A stretch of DNA of 64,000 bases, taken from the NCBI RefSeq assembly GCF_004684935.1, contig NZ_SRJD01000008.1:62001-126000 (forward strand). Direction: 5' to 3'. The notes under the pieces are model-generated. The model saw only the letters and a list, made by a program, of their open reading frames with translations, had not been told where the DNA came from and ran no database searches. The position numbers were made by a program, and so were the translations under genes. Source of the DNA: Sporolactobacillus shoreae. Its GTDB lineage: Bacteria > Bacillota > Bacilli > Bacillales > Sporolactobacillaceae. Within the stretch, counting starts at the first letter, position 1, and the number at the start of each line of letters is the position of its first letter. This document shows positions 26,193-34,124 of the stretch, piece after piece.

Positions 26193-26241
26193 GGGCTCAT
26201 TCGTGAAGAACGCAGGCTGTTCACGAATGAGCCCTTTTTTT
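26193..26241 (+). terminator. Strong rho-independent terminator
   Basis: A perfect 15-bp stem, GGGCTCATTCGTGAA with TTCACGAATGAGCCC, followed by seven or more T residues, 17 bp after the acyl-activating gene. Confidence 0.95.
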
Positions 26242-26261
26242 GCCTTGTTAAAATTCAATCT

Positions 26262-26420
26262 TGTTTTTTGCTGATTGAAGCGGAAAGCACGAGTCTCCTG
26301 TGAGAACCACAAGCCAGGTTCGTGGAAAGCGACCGTCTGGAGTAAAAAGGGGCACGAGATGAATTCGTGATCCCTTACATTTGATTGGCAAACAATTAAA
26401 TTTACGAGCTCCAGACGTTG
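26262..26420. repeat. Structured intergenic element resembling a Bacillaceae dispersed repeat
   Basis: The segment begins GAAGCGGAAAGCACGAGTC and continues through GGAAAGCGACCGTCTGGAG. CGTCTGGAG (26333-26341) and CTCCAGACG (26407-26415) form an outer stem around an inner GGGGCACGA/TCGTGATCCC hairpin. The wording is like the multi-copy intergenic repeats with GCGGAAAGCG and GTCTGGAG that I remember from Bacillaceae genomes. The small open frame across it (26248-26445, minus) has no good ribosome site and is probably not a gene. Confidence 0.5.
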
Positions 26421-26441
26421 AGCCTAATTCTGAAACGAACT

Positions 26442-26972
26442 TCACCGCTTTTCACTGCGATGTGCACCCGTCTGCTTTCGCATGTCGAACAGTAATTCGA
26501 TCAGGCTTTTGTGATACGGTATAAATTCCTGACTGTCAATCATCGAAAAGATATCGCTTTTTGGGGCCCATTTGACTTGCCGTACTTCTTCGTATTGCAG
26601 CTTCAAGCCGCTGATAGCTACATCGTCTTCCACAAGATAAAAATCATCAAAGCCATTTTCAAAATTCACGGTCAGCGACGGGCGGACATGGGCCAGGTCA
26701 ATCTTATATCCGAGCTCTTCAAAAGCTTCGCGTTCAGCCGCTGAATGGCTCGTCTCACCGGATACGGTGCTGCCCCCGACGGTAACATCCCACATGCCTG
26801 ACCACCCGCTTTTGAATGGCTGTCTTTGCTGAATCAGCAGTTCGCCGGCCGCATTAAAAATACATAGGTGAACGACCAAATGATAGGCCCCGGACTCGAA
26901 TGGGTCGCCCCGACGCATTGTTTTGTGGACTAAAGCTCTGTCTTGATCATACACGTCCCAAATTTCCATCAT
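26442..26972 (-). CDS. NUDIX hydrolase
   Basis: A 176-aa NUDIX protein. It starts EIWDVYDQDRALVHKTMRRGDPFESGAYHLVVHLCIFNAAGELLIQQRQ, as in IDP-isomerase-like or YfcD-type NUDIX enzymes. The box GSTVSGETSHSAAEREAFEELGY (about 65-90) fits GX5EX7REUXEEXGU. It cleaves a nucleoside-diphosphate-linked substrate that cannot be named from the sequence. GGGAGG lies 7 bp before the ATG. Monocistronic. Confidence 0.9.
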   Translation of the reverse strand: MMEIWDVYDQDRALVHKTMRRGDPFESGAYHLVVHLCIFNAAGELLIQQRQPFKSGWSGMWDVTVGGSTVSGETSHSAAEREAFEELGYKIDLAHVRPSLTVNFENGFDDFYLVEDDVAISGLKLQYEEVRQVKWAPKSDIFSMIDSQEFIPYHKSLIELLFDMRKQTGAHRSEKR

Positions 26973-27366
26973 TGGTAACCTCCCGAAATGTAAAATGATG
27001 ACTTTCTTTAAAAATCGATCAAAATTGAATATCTATAACAAATAACTTATAGTGTAAAAGTGGATATCATTTATGCCATGATTTGACAGATGACGTTGTC
27101 AGACAACATTTTTCGTATAACCTGTATGGATCAGCAGTACAAATACCACAGGTTTTACATAGAAGCAGATCAGACAATTGAGCCAGTGTAACCATTTCTC
27201 CGGAATAATACTTGCCCTATACTATAGTTAACCCCCTGCCCTTCGTGGATTCACTGCTTCTGTAAACAGTTGTACGAAATCAATTGATTTTTAAATCATG
27301 ATCCCGACGCGCATACGTTGCCTTTCATTTTTTTTATTTTTGAAATAGAAGGGAGAGACAGGCGTT
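26973..27366. other. Promoter region of the lipid cluster; inverted repeat
   Basis: About 390 bases between divergent genes. TGACA (27084-27088) and TGTCA (27097-27101) form a spaced inverted repeat that might bind a regulator. I see nothing else that I can name. Confidence 0.35.
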
Positions 27367-27885
27367 TTGAAACCTATATTACTTTTTAATAATTTGATTG
27401 TTTTTTTGATCCTCTCTATTATAAATACACTGATTTCGATAAAGTTGCCCATTTCCCTATTCCATTATGACAGCTGGTTTTTCAGAGTGACGCATTGGGA
27501 AAAAAACGGACAAATTTATCAGTGGTATTTTGGCGTAAAAAAGTGGAAGAATCAATTACCGGAGCTCAGCGATTTTTTATCCTTCCTTTTTTCGAAAAAA
27601 CAAATGATGCAATACAGTCCGGATTATTTAGTCCGATTCGCTTTGGAAACCTGCCGCGCTGAGCTTGTCCATTGGTGCATTATTTTCAGCTCGCTGATTT
27701 TTTCAGTATGGAATAGTATGGGCATGTCGCTTCTCATGATCTTCATCGCTGTAGTATTCAATCTCCCGTATATCATCATACAGCGCTATAATCGGCCACG
27801 GATTTTAAACCTTCTTGCCAATAAAAGGGCAACGATAAAAGGAACGATCAACAATGATTTGAAAAGACTTCATAAAGATGTATAA
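27367..27885 (+). CDS. CrtO-like membrane acyltransferase family protein
   Basis: A 172-aa membrane protein with the pattern of the glycosyl-4,4'-diaponeurosporenoate acyltransferase (CrtO) family: HYDSWFFRVTHWEKNGQIYQWYFGVKKWKNQLPE (about 35-68), then LVRFALETCRAELVHWCIIFSSLIF (about 92-116) and PYIIIQRYNRPRIL. Two or three membrane helices are visible. Staphylococcal CrtO acylates a glycosylated carotenoid, but no carotenoid genes lie nearby, so here it may acylate another glycolipid made by the next gene. The start is TTG 27367, with GGGAGAG about 9 bp before. The next gene begins 15 bp downstream. Confidence 0.72.
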   Translation: MKPILLFNNLIVFLILSIINTLISIKLPISLFHYDSWFFRVTHWEKNGQIYQWYFGVKKWKNQLPELSDFLSFLFSKKQMMQYSPDYLVRFALETCRAELVHWCIIFSSLIFSVWNSMGMSLLMIFIAVVFNLPYIIIQRYNRPRILNLLANKRATIKGTINNDLKRLHKDV

Positions 27886-27900
27886 AGGAGAATTCTTGCT

Positions 27901-29043
27901 GTGTATCGCATCCTGTTTCTTTCATCAGAACATACAGGGAGTGGGCATAAGAGCATTATAGAAGCGCTAAGCGAGCAGCTCTTACTGCTTTCTCCGGATA
28001 TTCAGTTCTCCATTATTGATGGTTTCGATCTTGGCAACTGGTTTCTCCGGTCTTCCAGCCGCAGTTATGACTCTTTTGCTGTAAAATTCCCTCTATTTTG
28101 GGGATTCATCTATCAATTAGGCAACCCATTTAAAGCCCTTGTCAATTGGATGGTCGGGCAAAATATTAGAAAGTCTTTATTAAAACAAATCGATGCCTTT
28201 CATCCGGATTTGATCGTATCCGTCCATAACCTTTTCGTCGGTTCGGTTATAAACGTATTAGACCGTGCAGATCTGGATATTCCGGTCATTTCATTGATTG
28301 CGGATCTGGACAATGTCACGGATCTCTGGGCAGACAAGCGGGCAAAATATATCATTTGTCCGTCAGAAGAGGTAAAACAAATCATGTTGCATGCGGGCAT
28401 GACAAACGATCAATTGTTTTTGACCGGTTTCCCGGTGCGCCGTAAATTCTGTGATGTACATCTTCCCAAGCCGCTTCATTGGCGTGAAAACGAAAAAAAT
28501 ATCTCCGTCCTTCTGATGAGCGGCAGCCAGGGATCGGCTCAAATTCTCAAGATCGCGCAAACATTATTAAATGATGAAAAGATCCGCATCACGATTATTG
28601 CCGGTCATAACACGTCTTTAAAAAAATTTTTGGAGAAGGCTTTGTCACCTTACGTTGGAAAAAGAGTCTCCATTTACGGATTCATCAGGGAAGTGGAAAA
28701 ACGTATGATGGAGGCAGATCTTTTGATCTTGAGAGCAAGTCCCAATGTATTAATGGAGGCGGTGAACCTGTGCCGACCTATCATCGTGACCGGTGCATTG
28801 AGGGGACAAGAAGCGAAGAACCCTCAGTTTGTCTTAAAACACCAGTTAGGACTTTATTGCAGAGACATTAGCAGCCTTCCGAACATGATCTCAGCTTTAT
28901 TTGCAAATCATGGTGAAAAATTAATGCAAATTTCTAAAAGTCAATATTTGTTCCGGAAACCGGAGTCTGCACATGCGATCGCTCAATTGCTCATCCAAAC
29001 GGCTAAAGAAACCCATACATCTCAAGATCAGCCCATCGCGTGA
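27901..29043 (+). CDS. MGDG-synthase/UgtP-like glycosyltransferase
   Basis: A 380-aa GT-B glycosyltransferase. The N-terminal domain reads ILFLSSEHTGSGHKSIIEALSEQLLLLSPDIQFSIIDGFDLGNWFLRS, the MGDG-synthase start. The C-terminal donor domain has VLLMSGSQGSAQILKIAQTLL, IIAGHNTSLKKFLE, VSIYGFIREVEKRMMEADLLILRASPNVLMEAVNLCRPIIVTG. Family members add glucose or galactose to diacylglycerol at the membrane face. The GTG start follows AAAGGAG. It probably makes the glycolipid that the CrtO-like protein acylates and the downstream protein moves. Confidence 0.85.
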   Translation: MYRILFLSSEHTGSGHKSIIEALSEQLLLLSPDIQFSIIDGFDLGNWFLRSSSRSYDSFAVKFPLFWGFIYQLGNPFKALVNWMVGQNIRKSLLKQIDAFHPDLIVSVHNLFVGSVINVLDRADLDIPVISLIADLDNVTDLWADKRAKYIICPSEEVKQIMLHAGMTNDQLFLTGFPVRRKFCDVHLPKPLHWRENEKNISVLLMSGSQGSAQILKIAQTLLNDEKIRITIIAGHNTSLKKFLEKALSPYVGKRVSIYGFIREVEKRMMEADLLILRASPNVLMEAVNLCRPIIVTGALRGQEAKNPQFVLKHQLGLYCRDISSLPNMISALFANHGEKLMQISKSQYLFRKPESAHAIAQLLIQTAKETHTSQDQPIA

Positions 29044-29179
29044 ATTTTCCGCTTCTCTTTTATCAATTCAGAGAAGGCATGAAAGAGACTTTTTCTCGCC
29101 TGATCCTTCTCATACATACGTCTTCATTTATGTATCATAGTTAATAAACAGAAAAAAAGGTTCAACAGGGAGCAGTTCC

Positions 29180-30097
29180 ATGTCAGCCAAAATCAAAGTC
29201 AAGTTACTCTTAGGGATTGTCATCACGATAATCGTTATCTATTATTCATTCAAGACACTCAAACGCCTGAATCTGGACACCTTATTAAATTCGAATATGA
29301 ATTGGATTCTGGTCATCGTTTCAATCATTATCACGATCTATGCCAATTATATTCGGGCTCTGGGGTATACTTTTGGCATTGACCCGAATATAAATCGCCT
29401 GAATGCGCTGCAAATCGTTGTCATCGGCCACGCCGCAAACATGATCCTGCCTCTTCATATCGGGGACGGACTGCGCTTCGCTTTTTTCCCAAGTGATTAT
29501 CACGCGCTGCGACGGACCAAATTGGTTATGATACCGGCATTTGCCGATTTTATTGCGATGATGGCGATCTCGCTATTCGCTGTCCCCTTTTCGGGATTTA
29601 AAGACCACAGACTAGTTAGTGCGTTATGGATTCTTTTCTTTCTATGTATTGCACTTATCGTATTGCTCCTGGCCATTCTTTATTTTGTGCCACGGTTCCG
29701 CAGTTATTTTAATGAATTTCTAAATATCCACCTGCTGAAAATGATGCTCTGGGTGACTTTTTCGTACGTGCTATTGCTTCTTGCGACATGGGTGGGCCTT
29801 GCCGCGTGCGGATTCGGCATTGGTGCCTCCTTCCGCATGTCGCTCGCCGTATTCGCAGCAACAAACCTAGTCGGACTGGTACCCTCCTCGCCCGGTGCGA
29901 TCGGCCTCTTTGAAGATGGCGTCATTATCGGGCTCGCAGGACTGGGTATCTTGCAAAGTGAAGCGCTGACTGCGGGACTGCTGCTTCATTTAATCCAATA
30001 TGTCGCGCTCGTCCCACTGGGAATCATCCTTTTTATCGTAGCCCTTCGTGGTGATTATAAAGAAGCGATCAAAAGTATGCTGCGCCAGAAATCTTAA
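29180..30097 (+). CDS. UPF0104 / lysylphosphatidylglycerol-synthase TM-domain protein
   Basis: A 305-aa protein with eight or so transmembrane helices: LLLGIVITIIVIYYSFKTL, ILVIVSIIITIYANYIRALGYTFGI, ANMILPLHIGDGLRFAFF, ATNLVGLVPSSPGAIGLFEDGVIIGLAGLG. The LVPSSPGAIGxFE stretch is the hallmark of the LPG-synthase membrane region without the synthetase domain. Such standalone proteins are thought to flip lipids. GGGAG lies 8 bp before the ATG. It lies 136 bp after the glycosyltransferase in the same direction, and the terminator at 30193 closes the cluster. Confidence 0.85.
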   Translation: MSAKIKVKLLLGIVITIIVIYYSFKTLKRLNLDTLLNSNMNWILVIVSIIITIYANYIRALGYTFGIDPNINRLNALQIVVIGHAANMILPLHIGDGLRFAFFPSDYHALRRTKLVMIPAFADFIAMMAISLFAVPFSGFKDHRLVSALWILFFLCIALIVLLLAILYFVPRFRSYFNEFLNIHLLKMMLWVTFSYVLLLLATWVGLAACGFGIGASFRMSLAVFAATNLVGLVPSSPGAIGLFEDGVIIGLAGLGILQSEALTAGLLLHLIQYVALVPLGIILFIVALRGDYKEAIKSMLRQKS

Positions 30098-30192
30098 TCG
30101 CTTCAATCGCTGAATGGATTCCCAAAAGCAAATATTGAAAAGTGTGCTGGATCGTCAGCGATTCAAGCCTTTAAGCCATAATTTTATAGATC

Positions 30193-30226
30193 AATAGCCG
30201 ACTTAAAAAAGTCGGCTATTTTTTTT
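30193..30226 (+). terminator. Terminator of the lipid cluster
   Basis: A 12-bp stem, AATAGCCGACTT with AAGTCGGCTATT, then a T-run. The A-run on the other side makes it usable in both directions, including for the convergent acetyltransferase gene. Confidence 0.92.
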
Positions 30227-30232
30227 AGTTGA

Positions 30233-30745
30233 TTATATTCCAACAACATGACTCCTGCGTTCCACTAGAATCACGTCATGCCATGTTCCATCAGGCATTT
30301 GAGCAATCTTTTCTCTAAACCCAATTTCCCTGAATCCACACTTTGCATGCAATGCTAAGCTTGTTTTGTTTTCTCTGGTGATTGCAGACTGCAAGGTCCA
30401 AAAACCATTGTCTTCTGATTCACGAATCAAGTGTTTTAAAAGTGCTGTTCCAACCCCTTGCCCCTTGCATACATTGCTAATATAAATACTGACTTCCCCA
30501 ATGCCTTTATAACAACAACGGCTCGAAGTTGGGCTTAATGCAGCCCATCCCAATATGGAATCTTCTGAACGTGCCACAATCCGGCACGCCTTCACATGGC
30601 TTTGATCCCATTCATCCCATTCCGGAGCCGCGTCTTGAAAGGTTGCTAATCCCGTTTTAATGCCATCCAGATAAATCTTTTTGACCTGCTCCCAGTCCGA
30701 AGCTTTCATAAAATCCATTTGATAGCTCACTTGATTGATGTTCAT
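30233..30745 (-). CDS. GNAT acetyltransferase, ArsN1/phosphinothricin acetyltransferase-like
   Basis: A 170-aa GNAT enzyme. It matches the PAT/ArsN1 family along its length: KASDWEQVKKIYLDGIKTGLATFQDAAPEWDEWD, LGWAALSPTSSRCCYKGIGEVSIYIS, GQGVGTALLKHLI (acetyl-CoA loop), WTLQSAITRENKTSLALHAKCGFREIGFREKIAQM and a final WHDVILVERRS. ArsN1 acetylates arsinothricin; PAT acetylates phosphinothricin. The ArsP-type permease, Cys-rich protein and MarR gene upstream favour an arsenical role. GTGAGG precedes ATG 30745; the longer frame to 30808 lacks homology. A hairpin lies just upstream at 30783. Confidence 0.85.
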   Translation of the reverse strand: MNINQVSYQMDFMKASDWEQVKKIYLDGIKTGLATFQDAAPEWDEWDQSHVKACRIVARSEDSILGWAALSPTSSRCCYKGIGEVSIYISNVCKGQGVGTALLKHLIRESEDNGFWTLQSAITRENKTSLALHAKCGFREIGFREKIAQMPDGTWHDVILVERRSHVVGI

Positions 30746-30782
30746 TCTTAGCCTCACTTCTCCCCAATCGAAAAATAAAAGT

Positions 30783-30813
30783 AGGATGCACCGGGGACCC
30801 CATCCCATGCATC
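30783..30813 (-). terminator. Hairpin before the acetyltransferase gene
   Basis: GGATGCA and TGCATCC form a stem between the Cys-rich ORF and the acetyltransferase. On the minus strand it is followed by a T-rich run, so it may attenuate transcription into the last gene. Confidence 0.5.
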
Positions 30814-30823
30814 CATTTAATGC

Positions 30824-30958
30824 TTATTTTACACTTTTTGTTTCCTTTGCTGTCTTTGCAGAAGAGCAGCAAGACGACGTTTTCTGATTGTCCGTTTTAA
30901 CTTCCTCAATCTTGATGGTGCAGCAGGACTGGTCCTTCTTTTTTCCAAATAACTTCAT
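30824..30958 (-). CDS. Small cysteine-pair protein
   Basis: A 44-aa protein from ATG 30958, well supported by GGAGGTGAGG upstream: a basic start (MKLFGKKKDQ), a CC pair, a short acidic/basic segment IKIEEVKTDNQK, a second CC pair in SSCCSS, and a Lys-rich end. The two vicinal cysteine pairs could bind arsenite-like species or a soft metal. It lies between the ArsP-type permease and the acetyltransferase on the same strand, with 52 bp to the permease stop. I do not know a named family for it. Confidence 0.75.
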   Translation of the reverse strand: MKLFGKKKDQSCCTIKIEEVKTDNQKTSSCCSSAKTAKETKSVK

Positions 30959-31009
30959 GGCCCTCACCTCCTTTAAATAAAGTGGTCGGTTCATACGATG
31001 GATCATCTT

Positions 31010-31876
31010 CTAAATCAGATAAAACAGAAATCCTGAAAGAGTGGACATGGCAAAGACCGAAACGACAAAGGCTGCGACCAATCTCTTTTGGAAAATGGAA
31101 TTGAGCAGCGTCAACTCCGGTAAACTTGCACCAGCCGAGCTGATCATTAAGGCCATGACAGGAGCAACGGCCATGCCCTTAACAATCAAAATCTGTGACA
31201 TTGGAATCATCATGGATAATCGAATGTACAGTGGAATGCCAATGATGGCTGCGACCGGAACAATCCACCATTGATTTCCTCCAAAGGTTGTGGAGATCCA
31301 TTCGGTGGGAACCGCTCCATGGATAACCGCTCCGATTGCCGCTCCGATAATCAAGTAGGGATAAACGGTTTTCATCAATTCAAGAGTTTCTTGAAGGGCC
31401 CTTTTCAAACTGAATTTTTGTGCGTTTTCTTCATATCCTGTCATGATGACCTGCTTTACCGATTTTTCGAAGCCAAGTTTTTCGAGAAGTAGGCCAATGA
31501 TCGTTGACAATATCGATGTAATCACCGTATAGGCAACCGCAACCTTAACGCCTAACAAAGCCCCCATCAAGGTGATAATCGTCGGATCCAGAACCGGAGA
31601 AGAGAACAGGAAAACCATAACAATCCCAAAACGGATTTTTTCTTTTAGAAGATTCACAATAACAGGGACAGTAGAGCAGGAGCAAAAAGGAGTGATGAAG
31701 GCCAGGAGCAGAGCCGCTAGAATCCCTAAAGCCGTGTTTTTTCCACTTAAATATCGATTGATTTTTTTATAAGGAATCAATCCCTGAATCAAACTAATGA
31801 GAAAAGAAATGCCGATAAACAATAAGGTTAGCTCAAAAGTAATGGATAAAAAGCTTTGAAAAATACTCCCAAACAT
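31010..31876 (-). CDS. ArsP/DUF318-family permease
   Basis: A 288-aa permease of the PF03773 (ArsP, formerly DUF318) family with about eight membrane helices. The signature near residues 60-72, FITPFCSCSTVPVIVNLLKEKI, is followed by FSSPVLDPTIITLMGALLGVKVAVAYTV and a second repeat ending MAVAPVMALMISSAGASLPELTLL. Characterised ArsP proteins export trivalent organoarsenicals. Start 31876 is chosen because GGAG is well spaced and because the operator-like sequence at 31895-31911 then falls upstream; the longer frame to 31909 starts with TTG. It heads a run with the Cys-pair protein and acetyltransferase. Confidence 0.87.
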   Translation of the reverse strand: MFGSIFQSFLSITFELTLLFIGISFLISLIQGLIPYKKINRYLSGKNTALGILAALLLAFITPFCSCSTVPVIVNLLKEKIRFGIVMVFLFSSPVLDPTIITLMGALLGVKVAVAYTVITSILSTIIGLLLEKLGFEKSVKQVIMTGYEENAQKFSLKRALQETLELMKTVYPYLIIGAAIGAVIHGAVPTEWISTTFGGNQWWIVPVAAIIGIPLYIRLSMMIPMSQILIVKGMAVAPVMALMISSAGASLPELTLLNSIFQKRLVAAFVVSVFAMSTLSGFLFYLI

Positions 31877-31894
31877 CTTGAATCGCTCCAATAA

Positions 31895-31911
31895 ATTTGT
31901 ATTTTGCAAAT
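31895..31911. promoter_or_regulatory. MarR operator copy upstream of the permease
   Basis: ATTTGTATTTTGCAAAT is an inverted repeat (ATTTGTA/TGCAAAT, one mismatch) matching the site at 32464 upstream of the MarR gene. Both have TATAGGTCA nearby. Confidence 0.6.
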
Positions 31912-31948
31912 ATAGGTCAAAAGCCTCCCTTTGTCAGAACTAAGAGCC

Positions 31949-32422
31949 TCATGATTCTTTTGTTGCCAAAGATATCTCTGTTTTACAGGAACAACATCCG
32001 TCCGACTGGGCCATTGATGCATTAAGTAATTGGATGGACCGAATAACCGTCTCTTTTTCAAAAGAGCTCATATGAGAAAACACATCATCCAAAAAAGCAT
32101 TCATTTGTTGGTCAATTTGTCTGGCTACCCCTTTCCCTTCTTCGGTCAGACGCAGCACAAACACCCTTCCGTCTTCCGGGCTTGGCGATTTTTTTACCAG
32201 ATCCATTTTAACAAGCGTCTGAATTTGTCGGCTGAAGGTCGACATTTCCATGCCCAGCGTTTCGGAAATGGTTTGTATCGACTGTCCCGGTCTACGATCA
32301 ACTTCGTAAAGGATATGACTCTGAACAAGAGAAATATTGTACTCATCTGTTGAGCAACAGTATTTATCCAGAAAGCCGAAGCGCCTGATCATAATTTGAA
32401 AGAGTTCTCTAAGGTTTTCCAT
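31949..32422 (-). CDS. MarR-family regulator with cysteine clusters
   Basis: A 157-aa MarR winged helix: DEYNISLVQSHILYEVDRRPGQSIQTISETLGMEMSTFSRQIQTLVKMDLVKKSPSPEDGRVFVLRLTEEGK, with the wing SPEDGRVFVLRLT. It is unusual in having C22-C23 at the start and C143, C144 and C146 at the end, a possible metalloid- or thiol-sensing arrangement. GGAGG lies 8 bp before ATG 32422, and the frame to 32461 lacks homology. The inverted repeat at 32464 upstream and a copy before the permease are its probable binding sites. Confidence 0.85.
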   Translation of the reverse strand: MENLRELFQIMIRRFGFLDKYCCSTDEYNISLVQSHILYEVDRRPGQSIQTISETLGMEMSTFSRQIQTLVKMDLVKKSPSPEDGRVFVLRLTEEGKGVARQIDQQMNAFLDDVFSHMSSFEKETVIRSIQLLNASMAQSDGCCSCKTEISLATKES

Positions 32423-32463
32423 TTTTATTCCTCCTCGTAACCTAAATTCATTATAGGTCATAT

Positions 32464-32480
32464 ATTTGCAATTTGCAAAT
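32464..32480. promoter_or_regulatory. MarR operator upstream of its own gene
   Basis: ATTTGCAATTTGCAAAT has perfect 7-bp arms (ATTTGCA/TGCAAAT) around a 3-bp centre. It lies 41-58 bp before the MarR start, in a TTGCAA style typical of MarR sites. Confidence 0.65.
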
Positions 32481-32572
32481 AATCAATCCACATGACCTCA
32501 ACTTAATACTAATGGAACCGTTCTAACCATATGCTTTAAAACAAAAACGATAAATAAGGAAGGTAAAGCGAG

Positions 32573-34021
32573 TTGACAAAAGTTAGTTTGCAGCCCATCG
32601 TCAGCAATCTAAATTTACCCACTGTTTTAAAGACAACGATACTTCCGGGTGACTCAACTGAAACACTATTTGTTGCAACCCAGTCAGGAGAGATCTATTA
32701 CATTAGAAACGGGTTTATAGGAAATTTTTTAGATATTCGCCCACGAATCCTAAAATTAGGTGCTTCTGGCGGCAAGTATGATGAACGTGGATTGATAGGG
32801 ATGGCGTTTCATCCCAAGTTTCAATATAACGGTCTGTTTTATCTCCATTATTCAGTAACCGGAACTCAGGGTCCAGGCGCGCTTAGTAAACCAGAAGCCG
32901 CAAGACAAGAACCGGCTGTTCTTCCTGAATTTTTTAAGCCAAACCCGTGTGACCCCGGAACCTTAAACTTAAAATGGATCGATCGAGAAATTCTTTATGA
33001 TCATATTGATACCGTTGAAGAATGGATCTTACAACCGAATGGCCAACCTCAAAAGAGGCGAACATTACTTAATTTAAGGCGGCCATTTTTTAATCATAAT
33101 GGTGTCAATAGCTTAAACTTTTCACCTGAAACGGGAAAACTTGTTTTAACAACCGGAGATGGTGGAATGGGCTATGATCCGTTTAATTTAAGTCAGAATG
33201 ATATGGAAATTGCCGGTAAAATCATTGAAATTGACGTCGATAAGAATACGTTTATCAATGATTCACCCGTAGTCACACGTTTCAATGAACTTCCCGCACA
33301 GATTCAAGAAACGCTTGCGGTAATGGCCAAAGGCGTCCGCAATATACCCGGCATCTCATTTCAAAAATTTTATAATCAGTATATCAAATATGTGGGCATT
33401 GTCGGACAGGATCTGGCAGAGTCAATTTATTCGTTCGTTGATTATCAAGCCCTACCGGTTACTCAGCTTATTCAAGCTTCTTTAATGAATTCTCAGGCTG
33501 ACCAAGAAGGATTGATTAACTTTGGCTGGCGTGGATGGGAAGGTGCTTTCCCTACTTCGATAATAAATAGCTGTTCGGCAAATCCGGCCTTGGATGAGAA
33601 AGTCATTGCCTATTACAATGATGCAATAAAAACTTCAGTGCTGCGCGCTCAACCTCTAACCAGTTATTTTCATCAAGATCCCAGGCCCGATAAGTTTGGA
33701 GGAACTGCACTCACTGGAGTCCAAGCTTACATGGGCCATGGAATCCCCGATTTAACTGGAAGTGTTGTGTTTACCGATATTGCCAGGAATGAAGGATCTC
33801 AACCTCCAGTTAGAGGGGTTTTAGCCTATACAAGGGTAAGAGCTAATCATAAACTAAGCGATTTTAGTGTTATTGAAACCGATTATAATTTTGGGTCTCA
33901 ATCCGCTTTCTATGTCAGTTTGGGAACGAATCTGGATCAAACCAAACTCTATTTAGGAGTCTATGGCTCTATGAATGTGAATGATTCGAACCAGGGTACT
34001 GTGTTTGAAATTCTTTCATGA
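32573..34021 (+). CDS. PQQ-dependent sugar dehydrogenase-like (GSDH) protein
   Basis: A 482-aa six-bladed propeller protein of the glucose/sorbosone dehydrogenase family: ETLFVATQSGEIYYIRNG, YDERGLIGMAFHPKFQYNGLFYLHYS, FNHNGVNSLNFSPETGKLVLTTGDGG, GLINFGWRGWEGAFP and TALTGVQAYMGHGIPDLTGSVVFTDIA. Family enzymes oxidise sugars or alcohols, often with PQQ. No signal peptide is visible, which is odd for this family, and insertions (about 90-150 and 215-280) enlarge it. It starts with TTG behind AAGGAAGG. Neighbours do not hint at a substrate. Confidence 0.8.
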   Translation: MTKVSLQPIVSNLNLPTVLKTTILPGDSTETLFVATQSGEIYYIRNGFIGNFLDIRPRILKLGASGGKYDERGLIGMAFHPKFQYNGLFYLHYSVTGTQGPGALSKPEAARQEPAVLPEFFKPNPCDPGTLNLKWIDREILYDHIDTVEEWILQPNGQPQKRRTLLNLRRPFFNHNGVNSLNFSPETGKLVLTTGDGGMGYDPFNLSQNDMEIAGKIIEIDVDKNTFINDSPVVTRFNELPAQIQETLAVMAKGVRNIPGISFQKFYNQYIKYVGIVGQDLAESIYSFVDYQALPVTQLIQASLMNSQADQEGLINFGWRGWEGAFPTSIINSCSANPALDEKVIAYYNDAIKTSVLRAQPLTSYFHQDPRPDKFGGTALTGVQAYMGHGIPDLTGSVVFTDIARNEGSQPPVRGVLAYTRVRANHKLSDFSVIETDYNFGSQSAFYVSLGTNLDQTKLYLGVYGSMNVNDSNQGTVFEILS

Positions 34022-34124
34022 TGCATCACTATACTACCATTCGCTACCTTGAGTGTGCAAAAAAGATGCCATGCCTCTCTGATCCCTTTGGCAGCAATTA
34101 ATATACAGTCACGGTTTTATTCGA

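Noticed and set aside
26248-26445. Minus-strand 65-aa open frame
   Set aside because: It crosses the structured repeat element, has no usable ribosome site and no protein-like composition; treated as repeat DNA.
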